Assembly: GCF_015100155.1 (NCBI RefSeq)
Contig: NZ_JACKZA010000013.1
Location: forward strand, 42,041 to 106,040
From: Acidithiobacillus sp. HP-2
Lineage (GTDB): Bacteria; Pseudomonadota; Gammaproteobacteria; Acidithiobacillales; Acidithiobacillaceae
DNA length: 64,000 nt
Direction: 5' to 3'
Shown: piece after piece, positions 24,756-33,280 of the stretch
How positions within the stretch are numbered: position 1 is the first letter of the stretch
Layout: the number at the start of each line of letters is the position of its first letter
Notes under the pieces: generated by a model
What the model was told of the DNA's origin: nothing
What the model saw: the letters and a program-made list of their open reading frames with translations, nothing else
The model's database searches: none
Program-made: the position numbers and the translations under genes

Positions 24756-25880
24756 TTATCTCATCTCCGCTAGTTCTTTACGCAGATGTTTCATAGATGG
24801 CGTTATCATGGCCACAAAATAGGCTTCGCGGAGCTTACGCTGGGCGGGTGCCGTACGAAGGTAACCTTTAGCTCCAGAATGCAACATAGCGGATTGTGCT
24901 GAACGCAGTGAGATCTCACTTACCTGCAAGCGCACCTGCAAAACTGCCTTAAAATATTCCTTTGCAGTTTCATAAGGTGTTTCTGCCAAAGCCATTACCG
25001 CTTCTTTTATTTCATTTAACTCATTTTGTAGATAATCAGGACGATCATCCAGGTAGACGTTTACATGACCCAATAGTGATTCTGTCTCTCTGCTGATATC
25101 AATACAGGACTGTGTTACGCCCAGCCCCATACCAGTTTGAAGTAGCACTATTCCCGCTTTACTGCGGCGCAAAAAATCGGCACCGTTTTCATCAATAATC
25201 ATCGAATCTGGAATAAAAACATTCTCAAAAATGCAAGCATAGGTACCTGAACCTTCCAGCGCTGTAAAATGTGCCATCTGTTTGAGGGTAAAACCTGGCA
25301 TTTCGCAATCAACGAGCGTCATTATCGAGTGGTGGACTGCTCCCTCAAGTGCAAACAGTGTTCCAAAGACATGTTCCGGTCCCAGATTGGATACCCAGGG
25401 CAAATTACCATTGACCAGATAACCACCTTCTACTCGCTTTCCCTGTAACCGTAGTTTTTCGATCCCTGCAAAGGCCTTCATGGTATTTGACATCCCGGTT
25501 CCGCCTAGGGTTTTCCCAGATGCTACCTTGTGAATCCATTGATCCCGCACCTTGGGATTGGCGGCGTTCTCCAGATACCATCCGCAGGTGTCTTGGCACC
25601 ACACCGCGAAGCCAGTAGACATACATTCCTCGGAGATGCTGCTCATGGCCTTGATAGAAGCCGGCAGGTTCATGCCGTTAACGTAACCTGAGGTTGGCAG
25701 GTGGTGACAAAATCCCCCTGCGGCACCGATGTTACGAATTACCCTCTCGGGATAAATACCTTCAAGATCAATTTGCGTTGTTATAGGGCAGAGATCACGA
25801 CGAATAACTATTGATACCGCATCTAGCATCGCAGCACCGGACCAATCGTTGTCCATTGTATTCCTGGCGAGTTGATTCAT
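24756..25880 (-). CDS. Acyl-CoA-dehydrogenase-superfamily flavoprotein without the usual catalytic Glu
   Basis: 374 residues. The flavin-binding middle domain shows GGTGMSNTMK and GYLVNGNLPWVSNLG, matching the ...TE/GG...S and GxxxNGxKxWISN landmarks of the family, and the C-terminal helical bundle ends GAKGYLRTAPAQRKLREAYFVAMITPSMKHL. Where acyl-CoA dehydrogenases have the YEGT catalytic glutamate, this protein has MITPS. Loss of that residue is known in monooxygenase members such as DszC/SfnC-type enzymes. With rubredoxin/reductase next door I infer an O2-dependent or other redox enzyme on a small organic substrate, not beta-oxidation. AGGAG precedes the ATG by ten bases. Confidence 0.75.
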   Translation of the reverse strand: MNQLARNTMDNDWSGAAMLDAVSIVIRRDLCPITTQIDLEGIYPERVIRNIGAAGGFCHHLPTSGYVNGMNLPASIKAMSSISEECMSTGFAVWCQDTCGWYLENAANPKVRDQWIHKVASGKTLGGTGMSNTMKAFAGIEKLRLQGKRVEGGYLVNGNLPWVSNLGPEHVFGTLFALEGAVHHSIMTLVDCEMPGFTLKQMAHFTALEGSGTYACIFENVFIPDSMIIDENGADFLRRSKAGIVLLQTGMGLGVTQSCIDISRETESLLGHVNVYLDDRPDYLQNELNEIKEAVMALAETPYETAKEYFKAVLQVRLQVSEISLRSAQSAMLHSGAKGYLRTAPAQRKLREAYFVAMITPSMKHLRKELAEMR

Positions 25881-25906
25881 GATGGATCGTTCTCCTACAC
25901 GAGGGG

Positions 25907-26455
25907 TTATACAGGCTCCACCAGCAAGTTGACGTTCCGCCTTAACGTATTGGCCACTGGGGACCAGACATTTGAATGTGAAATGATTTCGTCAATCACA
26001 GATTTGGGCGCATCTCCGTCTGCCAATACCTTTACCCGTACATCGGTAAAGCCCAATTCCTTACTAGGATCAAGATCGCCCGTGCCCCACACGGCAGTCA
26101 CATTAATATCGCCTTCTAGCACTAATTCCAGACGCGTGAGTTTCACACCCCTGGCAGTAGCATTTGCGTGCACGCCTACAGCGAGGCATGCTCCGAGGGT
26201 GGCCAGAACGGCTTCTGAAGGATTCGGTGCATTGTTTTCACCCAAAAGGTGCGGTGGCTCGTCAATCAACAGGGGCTTGAGATCGCGAACATACGTTTGC
26301 ATGCGGAACTGACCTTCGCAAACGGTCTTAGCTTTAAGAGTGACAACGGCGTCTGGATTGGTTTTACCCTTTTCTCCTAAAGCGACCAGGCCATCAGAAT
26401 CAATAGGGCGTAGGTATTGTACAGAAGTGGTAACAGTTTCAGCATTTGCGTTCAT
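25907..26455 (-). CDS. OsmC/Ohr-family protein, second cysteine replaced
   Basis: 182 residues from the ATG at 26455 (GGAGACCACC before it; a TTG four codons earlier is possible). The family landmarks are NPSEAVLATLGACLAVGVHANATARG with the first redox Cys, and a C-terminal HSNVWSPVANTL. Typical Ohr/OsmC proteins have a Cys before PV, which pairs with the first; here that position is Ser. It may thus be a non-peroxidase OsmC (a thiol or persulfide carrier or a substrate-binding protein). It is the first gene after the sigma-54 promoter, so it is the most strongly expressed candidate of the operon. Confidence 0.8.
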   Translation of the reverse strand: MNANAETVTTSVQYLRPIDSDGLVALGEKGKTNPDAVVTLKAKTVCEGQFRMQTYVRDLKPLLIDEPPHLLGENNAPNPSEAVLATLGACLAVGVHANATARGVKLTRLELVLEGDINVTAVWGTGDLDPSKELGFTDVRVKVLADGDAPKSVIDEIISHSNVWSPVANTLRRNVNLLVEPV

Positions 26456-26497
26456 GGTGGTCTCCAAGACAAGTGGTTAGTGAAGCAATCTTGTCTT

Positions 26498-26514
26498 AGC
26501 AATGTGCATGCCAA
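26498..26514 (-). promoter_or_regulatory. Sigma-54 (-24/-12) promoter of the cyanase operon
   Basis: Minus strand TTGGCATGCACATTGCT. It matches the sigma-54 consensus TGGCAYR-N4-TTGCW with exactly ten bases between GG and GC. It lies about 45 bp before the OsmC start, facing the operon, and downstream of the gene for a sigma-54 activator. Confidence 0.85.
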
Positions 26515-26573
26515 AGTACTATTTTTAATTATTACAAGGTGTTACTGTTTTTTTTGGCGCGCTCCGAAGTATG

Positions 26574-26598
26574 ACAATGTCTACAATGTTGACATTGT
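26574..26598 (-). promoter_or_regulatory. Putative upstream activator sites (ACAATGT repeats)
   Basis: Plus-strand ACAATGT at 26574-26580, again at 26583-26589, then its inverted copy ACATTGT at 26592-26598. The last two form a perfect 7-bp palindrome with a TG spacer, and the first repeats at 9-bp pitch. The block lies 60-85 bp upstream of the -24 element, a usual enhancer position for NifA-like activators. Binding by the neighbouring regulator is inference. Confidence 0.6.
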
Positions 26599-26642
26599 TT
26601 GTTTTGTCGCCCTTCATTTTGCACCTTTCTCGATCAAATTGT

Positions 26643-28226
26643 TCAGTCGCTTATAATCTTCAATTTGCTCATGCGGTAAGAAAGTTGCCGTGGAGTCAGT
26701 CCTAAGCTCATTGCAGCGCGAGTTTTGTTACCCCGCTGTTTTCTCAAAGCCTCTTGAATCGCGTCTACTTGATCAGGGACGACCTTCATGTATGGACGAA
26801 GATCGCCGAATGACGTGTCAGGTTGAGCGTTATGTGTGGCATGACTTATCAAAGTTTCAGACGAAATTTCATGTGCAAGCACATCCTCAACCAGATGGCC
26901 GTCTATAACTCCCTGATCACTCAACAATAGCAAGCGTTTGATAACATTTTCGAGCTGCCTTACGTTTCCTGGCCAGGCGTATCGCTCTAATGCCGCCAAC
27001 GCATCACCGCTGAATTTGATCTCTCTTGAAAATTCACCATTGGATTTATTCAAGAAATGTTGCGCGAGTAGTCTGATGTCTCCTCTACGCTCCCGAAGAG
27101 CAGGAATTTGCAATGGAAAAACATTTAATCGATAAAATAAATCCAGTCGAAATTGATTCTCCTGAACAGCGATTTGCAAATCTTTATGACTGGCCGAGAC
27201 AATACGTATATCGACAGCAATGTCTTTAGTCCCACCCACCCTTTGTATTGTTTTATATTCTATGACGCGCAGCAGCTTTGCCTGTAATGCTAGTTCTAGG
27301 TCTGCAATCTCATCCAAAAAAAGTGTGCCGCCAGACGCCATCTCTATACGCCCGATTTTAGATGCTACCGCTCCTGTGAAAGCCCCTCGTTCATAGCCAA
27401 ATAATTCAGATTCGATGAGCGAGTTGGGTATGGCTGCGCAATTAATATTGATTAATGCTCCCCCCGAACGCTCGCTTGCCATATGGATCATTCGTGCAAA
27501 AAGTTCTTTGCCGGTGCCGGATTCCCCTTGTAACAAAACATTCGTATTTGTCTGGGCTACCAGAAATGCCTGTTGGACGGCTTCCTGCAGGAGATGACTC
27601 TGACCTATGATACCATATGCCGCCCCGCGACTTTCCATTTTATTTATAAGTAGCTGATTTTTAGACTCCAGGTCGGCAGTGCGCGATGCCACCATCTCTT
27701 CGATACGTAATCTTTGGCCAATTAATGTTGCAATGACCTTGAGTAATGAGATATCACGTTGAAATGGTCTCTTACGTTTACGTAATCTGTGAACCGCCAG
27801 TACTCCTATAGTTTTTTCACCCCATAAAATGGGTACCGCGATGTAAGCCATCATTTCATTTGGTAATATCTTTCTTGATACGGCCCGCGTTAAATATTTC
27901 TCTTCCTCGTCAATATCCTGTACTAATGCGATTTTCCCAGTTTTGTAAACATATCCTGTCACTCCTTCTCCAGCTTTATATTTACCTTTATTTATTTCTT
28001 CGGCGGTAAGGCCATAGGAATACTTAATTGTAATTAACTTCGGATCATCCCCTTCCGTCAGGAGCACCCGACCGCGATTCAGTCCGTGCAGGTGAGACAA
28101 CAAGCGCAAGATTCGACGGATGGATTGGTCCAGGTCAATAACATCTGTAACCAACCGCGATGCTTCCTGAACAACTATCAGTTCGGAATCTATATTGGAT
28201 GGCTCTGCGGGATGCTCCATGTCCAA
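26643..28226 (-). CDS. Sigma-54-dependent enhancer-binding regulator with GAF domain (NifA-like)
   Basis: 527 residues. An N-terminal GAF sensor covers about residues 20-165. A short helix linker leads to the AAA+ domain (about 205-440) with Walker A GESGTGKE, the sigma-54-contacting GAFTGA loop, Walker B GGTLFLDEIADL and the R-finger region ALRERRGDIRLLA. A C-terminal Fis-type helix-turn-helix (ALRKQRGNKTRAAMSLGLTPRQLSYRMSKLKI) follows. It binds enhancers and hydrolyses ATP to open sigma-54 promoters. It lies just upstream of the operon promoter at 26498-26514 on the same strand. The GAF domain would sense the operon's substrate, which I cannot name. Confidence 0.92.
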   Translation of the reverse strand: MDMEHPAEPSNIDSELIVVQEASRLVTDVIDLDQSIRRILRLLSHLHGLNRGRVLLTEGDDPKLITIKYSYGLTAEEINKGKYKAGEGVTGYVYKTGKIALVQDIDEEEKYLTRAVSRKILPNEMMAYIAVPILWGEKTIGVLAVHRLRKRKRPFQRDISLLKVIATLIGQRLRIEEMVASRTADLESKNQLLINKMESRGAAYGIIGQSHLLQEAVQQAFLVAQTNTNVLLQGESGTGKELFARMIHMASERSGGALININCAAIPNSLIESELFGYERGAFTGAVASKIGRIEMASGGTLFLDEIADLELALQAKLLRVIEYKTIQRVGGTKDIAVDIRIVSASHKDLQIAVQENQFRLDLFYRLNVFPLQIPALRERRGDIRLLAQHFLNKSNGEFSREIKFSGDALAALERYAWPGNVRQLENVIKRLLLLSDQGVIDGHLVEDVLAHEISSETLISHATHNAQPDTSFGDLRPYMKVVPDQVDAIQEALRKQRGNKTRAAMSLGLTPRQLSYRMSKLKIISD

Positions 28227-28280
28227 TTTTCGACCCTCCTACTTCATACCAAGTTCTTCTGAGCAGCCCCGCGATGAATT

Positions 28281-28961
28281 CTAGCCTGTAGGGGCACCGA
28301 GTTGACGGCCGGGATCAGCCATCGCAAAAGCATCTATTTGCTCACAATTTGCCATAATTCGCTGAACCGTCGGGATGTCGACTATTTCTATTTTGAATGT
28401 ACGCATAACAACGATGATGCTAGCTAGGCATATGTCGGCCATAGTAGGCATGTCGCCATGACAGAACGTACCAGTCTCGGTCTCGTTGGATAAGCGTTGC
28501 TCTAAAGCTCGTAGACCTGTGCCAAACCAATTGATCTGCCAAGCCCGCCATGCTTCTTCATCAAAATTTCCAACCGTTGTGAGATATTTTTTTACTCTCG
28601 GGGTGATCAGCGGGTGGGTATCTACTGCCAGCATGGCGGCAATGGACCGGACCCGGGCACGCCCAAGCCCATCTTGGGGCAACATCGCGGGAGTCGGGTA
28701 GGTATCTTCAAGAAACTCCAGAATGGCCAATGATTGTGTCAAGGGGACGCTGGATTGTTCCGCACCCAGGTTGATTAAGGCCGGAACTGCTCCCAACGGA
28801 TTGATTTTAAGAAATGCCTCGCTGCGTTGCTCACCCGCATCGAGATTCACATAGTGTTCCGCTGGCTGCAGGCCTTTGAGGTTTAAACCTACGCGGACGC
28901 GATAGGTCGCGGATGAGCGCCAAAAAGAAAACAGTTCGAAATTGTGGGGCTGCTGGGTCAT
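28281..28961 (-). CDS. maiA: Maleylacetoacetate isomerase-like glutathione S-transferase
   Basis: 226 residues of the zeta-class GST type. The active-site motif SSATYRVRVGLNLKGL replaces the usual SSCSxRVR (Ser retained; the Cys position reads Ala). It has an N-terminal thioredoxin-fold GSH site (PLGAVPAL, QSLAILEFLEDTYP) and a C-terminal helical domain (MADICLAS). It may isomerise maleyl-type compounds or conjugate glutathione with an electrophile. It lies upstream of the regulator on the same strand, so could be linked to the same metabolism; aromatic ring-cleavage partners are not seen. Confidence 0.7.
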   Translation of the reverse strand: MTQQPHNFELFSFWRSSATYRVRVGLNLKGLQPAEHYVNLDAGEQRSEAFLKINPLGAVPALINLGAEQSSVPLTQSLAILEFLEDTYPTPAMLPQDGLGRARVRSIAAMLAVDTHPLITPRVKKYLTTVGNFDEEAWRAWQINWFGTGLRALEQRLSNETETGTFCHGDMPTMADICLASIIVVMRTFKIEIVDIPTVQRIMANCEQIDAFAMADPGRQLGAPTG

Positions 28962-29114
28962 AAGAACTCCTGAGAGGGGTAAAAAAACTGTCTGAAGGAA
29001 TCTCTAACAGGCAGGAAAGTCAGTGATTCTTTTTTATGTTATAGCTGACCGATGAGTCAAGAAAAAATGCGGTTGAGCTGATGTTGGTACCCTTATGTCG
29101 GAATTATCTACGGG

Positions 29115-29463
29115 CTACCGCCAAATTTCACCCAGATTTTTTAAAATGGGGTCATATTTGAATCGTTTTCTGTCGTTATCGCCCTGTTTTTTTGGTTTAT
29201 CTACATTTTCCTGTCCTAAAGGCGCAATATGGCCATGCGTTTTACACGCCAGGCGGACCAGACTCCATTCTCCTTGAACCTGACGCAGGCCGCGTAAGGA
29301 GAACTTCTGGAATCCCATAACCGATTTGATAATACCGAAGACCGGTTCTACCGTTTGTTTGCGCAGACGGTAAACGCTTCGGCCTGCCTAAGTATTTAGA
29401 CGATGCATCATCGCTTGCATAGGGGGCACATTTTTCGGAAGGGTTTCCGGTTCTGGATGCCTC
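29115..29463 (-). pseudogene. Remnant of an IS1182-family transposase (3' end)
   Basis: Minus-strand reading gives AGRSVYRLRKQTVEPVFGIIKSVMGFQKFSLRGLRQVQGEWSLV, nearly identical to the C-terminus of the intact IS1182-family transposase at 31810-33174. A stop and substitutions separate it from an upstream MQAMMHRLNT stretch. After the SLV motif the copy diverges. The rest of the gene is absent. It is an older partial copy of the same element. Confidence 0.8.
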
Positions 29464-29832
29464 AATAAACCGGCCAATTTGAGTCGGTAACTACCAATCG
29501 GTCATCAGCAGTGAATGACCGCAATCCGTCTTTACCAGTCATCGGATCATAGCGAATACTATGGCAACCAGTCGTCCGTGAGCAATGGCCTCGCCGAGTA
29601 CCGCCACCCCCTGACCGTGCCTGCATTATTCGCGGTAGAGTCGGGTGCGCCTGTCAAGCAGATCCAGCCCCACTTAATTCAGGGCAACGCTAGGATGAAA
29701 CTCTATTGTCCGTTAACAATTTTGATACATTACAGTTCAATGTCTGGCAGCAACCAATCCCTGCCTCTTCCATAGAGGCCAGCGAACCGTCCCAATCTCA
29801 GATCTGAAAAAGGAATCGACGATATAGAAACG
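29464..29832. other. Intergenic stretch without recognisable gene
   Basis: About 370 bp between the IS remnant and the dead restriction gene. Only short chance frames are present on either strand; no RNA gene, repeat or promoter is convincing. Probably decayed mobile DNA. Confidence 0.4.
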
Positions 29833-30417
29833 AGGTCGCAGTTTTTCATTTCCTGCCCGACCTGCTTCCAGCGCTCGCGCAGGGTCGTCTTGGCCGAGAG
29901 CACCGGGGCTTCCCTGTTCGTCCGCCCCGCGTCATCGTACACCCACCATCGATCATCATCGCTTCAATGTGATGCTCGAATGAGTAGCCAGCCCGTGACT
30001 TCCTCTGCTGGGCCGCCGAGAGCAGCATGGCGTCGATCTTCGGGAACTCGACGATGATCGAACGCAGTGCCTTTTCCGGTGTCAGGGCCTTGGGGTCGTC
30101 CCCGAGGACGAGCCGCACAAGCTCGACGGCCCTGCCTCGCATCTGAAGCTCCCTGAATATCTCGTATTCGACGCCACGGCTGATGGCCCGGATCGCGTCC
30201 TCCCCGGCTTCGCCATCGCGAATGGATCCATGCTCCTGAGCCCCTGCTCGGACATGAACCGGGTCCGCGCGGTTGCTGCGAGTTCGGCCGTGGCCGGCAT
30301 CGTTCCGTATTTGTCGGCCAGGGTGGCGATGGATCCGTCGAAATACGCCTTGATGATTTTACCGCTATCCCTGCGGAGTTTGTTGTTGGCCTTTTGCGGG
30401 TTTAGCTTTTGCGCCAT
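29833..30417 (-). pseudogene. Type II restriction endonuclease-like gene, inactivated
   Basis: The first frame (from ATG 30417) encodes NNKLRRDSGKIIKAYFDGSIATLADKYGTMPATAELAATARTRFMSEQGLRSMDPFAMAKPG, then breaks near 30205 (one base missing). A second frame restores RGRAVELVRLVLGDDPKALTPEKALRSIIVEFPKIDAMLLSAAQQRKSRAGYSFEHHIEAMMIDGG. A further frame with VLSAKTTLRERWKQVGQEMKNCDL follows after a deletion that removed the RPDFVLP-like nuclease motif. The pattern resembles EcoRII-type PD-(D/E)XK endonucleases as I remember them. Two lesions and loss of the catalytic motif make it dead. No methyltransferase is beside it. Confidence 0.65.
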
Positions 30418-30438
30418 CCCATGGTTTGGTCTGGAGCC

Positions 30439-30473
30439 GGAAGCCGGAAGCCGGAAGCCGGAAGTCGGAAGTC
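30439..30473. repeat. 7-bp tandem repeat (GGAAGCC/GGAAGTC)
   Basis: Three units of GGAAGCC followed by two of GGAAGTC, with degenerate GGAGCC and GGAG at the ends, in the 5' region of the dead restriction gene. Five full units, period seven, so expansion or loss would not preserve a reading frame. No coding role is seen. Confidence 0.8.
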
Positions 30474-30565
30474 GGAGAAAATTTACTCTCCTGTTAATGA
30501 TTCTGGCATACGGCCACCGCGAAGTTGCGTGATTAGATCAGCAAAGTAATGGCCTGGACTGCAGG

Positions 30566-30919
30566 CTATTTCGGAGTGTTCCGCAACGACAGCCCCAACT
30601 TCAGAGCCTCCGTAAATACCCGATAGATCGGTGCATTCCATATCCTGGCCCGATATCGGATATCCTGGTCCAGATCGACCGGCACATGGGCACTGAGCCG
30701 GACTTTGAGCTTGGCCCGGTGCGTCAGTAGCTGGTTACGCCGTTCTTCAGGCAGATCATCGAGGGCAGGGAGCCCAAGAACCAGCAGGTCCCGGACCAGA
30801 AGGCCCAGACTGCCTTTCTGATAAGTGGTCATCTGCCGGATGGCCTGATCTACCTGCCATTCTGTATCCATGATCAACATGACGTAAGGTACTCCTTTTA
30901 TGACGCGATATACCGGCAT
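30566..30919 (-). CDS. Conjugative-element protein, unknown, 117 aa
   Basis: 117 residues; its ATG overlaps the stop of the TrbI gene (CTGATG), so it was translated with it. Contains a helical MDTEWQVDQAIRQMTTYQKGSLGLLVRDLLVLGLPALDDLPEERRNQLL and Arg/Lys-rich HRAKLKVRLSAHVPVDLDQDIRYRAR. No signal peptide. I do not recognise the family; the order relative to trbI suggests a plasmid or ICE transfer-region protein, possibly DNA-binding. Confidence 0.5.
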   Translation of the reverse strand: MPVYRVIKGVPYVMLIMDTEWQVDQAIRQMTTYQKGSLGLLVRDLLVLGLPALDDLPEERRNQLLTHRAKLKVRLSAHVPVDLDQDIRYRARIWNAPIYRVFTEALKLGLSLRNTPK

Positions 30920-31756
30920 CAGGGCTGTTCCGCAGGATATGGAGGCAGAATCATGGTGCGCGTCACCAGTACGTTGAAAAGATATCCAGGCCGGATCCTC
31001 AGGGTCGGCTGGATGTTGAGATTTTTGTTGAGCAGGTTTGTTCCGACACTGTCCATTTCCTGGGCCATGGCTGCTGCAGCGGTCTGGCCGGGGGTCGGAT
31101 TCTGGAATGCCGAACTCTGTTGCGGCTGAGAGAGCTGCGCACCTGCACCAATCAGCGAGATCAGAATTGCCGAGCCAAAAATCCGCAAATAGTGATTGTC
31201 TACCAGATCATGGAATCCCGCTTCCCCAATTCCGTTGGTACCCGGCATGCCCTGCAGGGCAATGGTTTCGCCATTGGGATAGATCAGCCGGTTCCAGGCA
31301 ACCAGTACCCGACTCTGGCCATAGGCTACGGCACTGGAATATTCACCGATGATCTTTGTTCCCTGCGGAATCAGAATCCTGTCCGGGTCCAGGCTGTCGT
31401 AGACGTTCTGCCGCACCTGGGCCACTATTTCACCGGGCAGATCTGAATTGATGCCAGTCACCATGACGGCAGGAATAATGCTGCCTGCGGTGACCTCATT
31501 ACGGTTCAGTGGCTTTTGCAGCGATTCATCCAGATACCCGTTTTTGTCTTTCGCGCTTTTCTGTTGGCTCAGAAACTGTTGATTGTCATTTTGTCCTGAA
31601 CCCCTTCCACCCTGGCCTCCAGCACCTTCAAACCCCTGAATTTTCTTCAGCAGGTCAGGCGGCACCGTGCCCGTCTGGGATATGGCTTTCAGGGCAGCCT
31701 GCAGATAGCTGTCCGGATTGACATTGAAGTTACCCGTTGCAGTGCCTAGCAGCTTG
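30919..31756 (-). pseudogene. trbI: TrbI/VirB10-like conjugation protein, 5' end cut by IS1182
   Basis: The C-terminal 270 or so residues of a VirB10/TrbI-type protein that spans inner and outer membrane in type IV secretion. Recognisable: AGSIIPAVMVTGINSDLPGEIVAQVRQNVYDSLDPDRILIPQGTKIIGEYSS, RVLVAWNRLIYPNGETIAL and LFGSAILISLIGAGAQL-like antenna segment. The frame stays open upstream through ...GNFNVNPDSYLQAALKAISQTGTVPP to the IS end, where the IS supplies a stop; an internal GTG is no true start. The N-terminal part with its inner-membrane helix is not found beyond the IS. It marks a broken conjugation system. Confidence 0.75.
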
Positions 31757-33280
31757 TCGGACTTTCATTTTGCCTAAAATTATCGTATAATTACTTATGA
31801 TTCAATGTGATGAGTGATTTTATGGCCCACTTCCTCGATGCTGACCGCAAGACCGATTATCTTCTGCCCCCCTCCATGGACGACTGGCTTCCGGAAGGGC
31901 ACCTGGCGCGATTTATCGTGGAAGTCATTGATCAGCTCGATCTCTCGCTGCTGGTCCAACAATATGCGGGTCGTGGCCATAAGGCCTATCACCCGGCCAC
32001 CCTCCTGGCGATTCTGGTCTACGGCTATGCCAACGGGGTCTTTTCCAGCCGTAAACTGGAACAAGCCACCTATGATTCCGTGGCTTTCCGTTACCTCGCG
32101 GCCGGCAGCCATCCGGATCACGATACCTTGGCCACCTTCCGTCGCCGTTTTCTGGGCGAACTGCAAGGATTGTTCGTGCAGGTCCTGGAACTGGCACAGG
32201 AGATGAAACTGCTGAAGATCGGCCGGGTGTGTCTGGATGGCACCAAGATCCACGCCAACGCTTCCAAACATCAAGCCCTGTCCCATGGGCATATCGAACA
32301 GATGGAGCGTCATCTCCAGGCCGAAGTACAGGAACTCTTTGCACTGGCAGAACAGGCGGATCAGTCCGGGATTCCCGAGGGCGTGAATCTGCCCGAAGAG
32401 ATCCAGCGCCGAGAAGACCGGCTGGCCGTGATGGCAATAGCCAAGGCGAAGATTGCCGAGCGGGCACAGGTCCGTTATGCCAAAGAGAAAGCGCAGTACG
32501 ACACGCAAATGGCACGCCGTGCGGAACAAGAAGCCCTGGGACAAAAGCCCCGAGGCAAAGCCCCCCAGGCACCGGACCCGGCGCCTAAAGCGCAAGACCA
32601 GATTAATCTCACCGATGAAGAATCCCGCATCATGCCGGTCTCAGGCGGTGGCTTTGAACAAACCTATAATGCCCAGGCCGCCGTGGATGACCAGACAATG
32701 CTGGTGGTAGCCACCGGAGTCAGTCAGGCCCCCAATGACAAGGAACAGGTCATCCCCATGTTGAAAACCCTCCAGGCACAAACAGCGCAACTGGGACCCA
32801 TAGAAGCGCTGGTGGCCGATACGGGTTACTGCAGCGAAAAGAATGTGGAGGCCTGCGAAGCGCTGGGGATTACCCCATTCATTGCCGTGGCCCGAGAAGA
32901 ACACCATCCCGACTGGCGGCAACGGCATACAGAACCGGAAGACCTCCCTGAAAATGCAACCCGCATGCAGGCGATGATACATCGTCTGAAAACGCAGGCA
33001 GGCCGAAGCGTTTACCGTCTGCGCAAACAAACGGTAGAACCGGTCTTCGGGATTATCAAATCGGTGATAGGATTCCGGCAGTTCTCCTTGCGCGGCCTGC
33101 GTCAGGTTCAAGGAGAATGGAGTCTGGTCTGCCTGGCGTGGAACATAAAACGCATGGCCGTATTGCGTCTGTAGGGCAGGAAAATGCAGATAAACCGCAA
33201 AAAACAGGGCAATAATGACCAAAAAAGACTCAAAACGAGTGATTTCAAAAAAATCGTGGCGAAATTTGGCAGTAGTCCGA
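31757..33280 (+). mobile_element. IS1182-family insertion sequence
   Basis: Single-transposase element. The ends share TCGGACT in inverted orientation (31757-31763 and minus strand at 33280) with partial similarity further in; exact ends are uncertain. The left side interrupts trbI, while the right side adjoins the core gene marC and carries no trbI sequence, so one flank was deleted or recombined. A decayed second copy of its 3' end lies at 29115-29463. Confidence 0.75.
31810..33174 (+). CDS. IS1182-family DDE transposase
   Basis: 454 residues from ATG 31810. An N-terminal DUF772-type domain (FLDADRKTDYLLPPSMDDWLPEGHLARFIVEVIDQLDL, then LLAILVYGYANGVFSSRKLEQ and HPDHDTLATFRRRFL) is followed by a DDE core. 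Asp occurs in CLDGTKIHANASK and in VADTGYCSEKNVEAC, and a Glu lies in KQTVEPVFGIIK. A charged, proline-rich insertion near residues 220-260 separates the halves. The frame is intact, so the copy may be active. Confidence 0.85.
   Translation: MSDFMAHFLDADRKTDYLLPPSMDDWLPEGHLARFIVEVIDQLDLSLLVQQYAGRGHKAYHPATLLAILVYGYANGVFSSRKLEQATYDSVAFRYLAAGSHPDHDTLATFRRRFLGELQGLFVQVLELAQEMKLLKIGRVCLDGTKIHANASKHQALSHGHIEQMERHLQAEVQELFALAEQADQSGIPEGVNLPEEIQRREDRLAVMAIAKAKIAERAQVRYAKEKAQYDTQMARRAEQEALGQKPRGKAPQAPDPAPKAQDQINLTDEESRIMPVSGGGFEQTYNAQAAVDDQTMLVVATGVSQAPNDKEQVIPMLKTLQAQTAQLGPIEALVADTGYCSEKNVEACEALGITPFIAVAREEHHPDWRQRHTEPEDLPENATRMQAMIHRLKTQAGRSVYRLRKQTVEPVFGIIKSVIGFRQFSLRGLRQVQGEWSLVCLAWNIKRMAVLRL

Noticed and set aside
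31795..32595. 266-codon frame antisense to the IS1182 transposase
   Set aside because: The transposase on the plus strand has all DDE landmarks; the antisense frame is a shadow.
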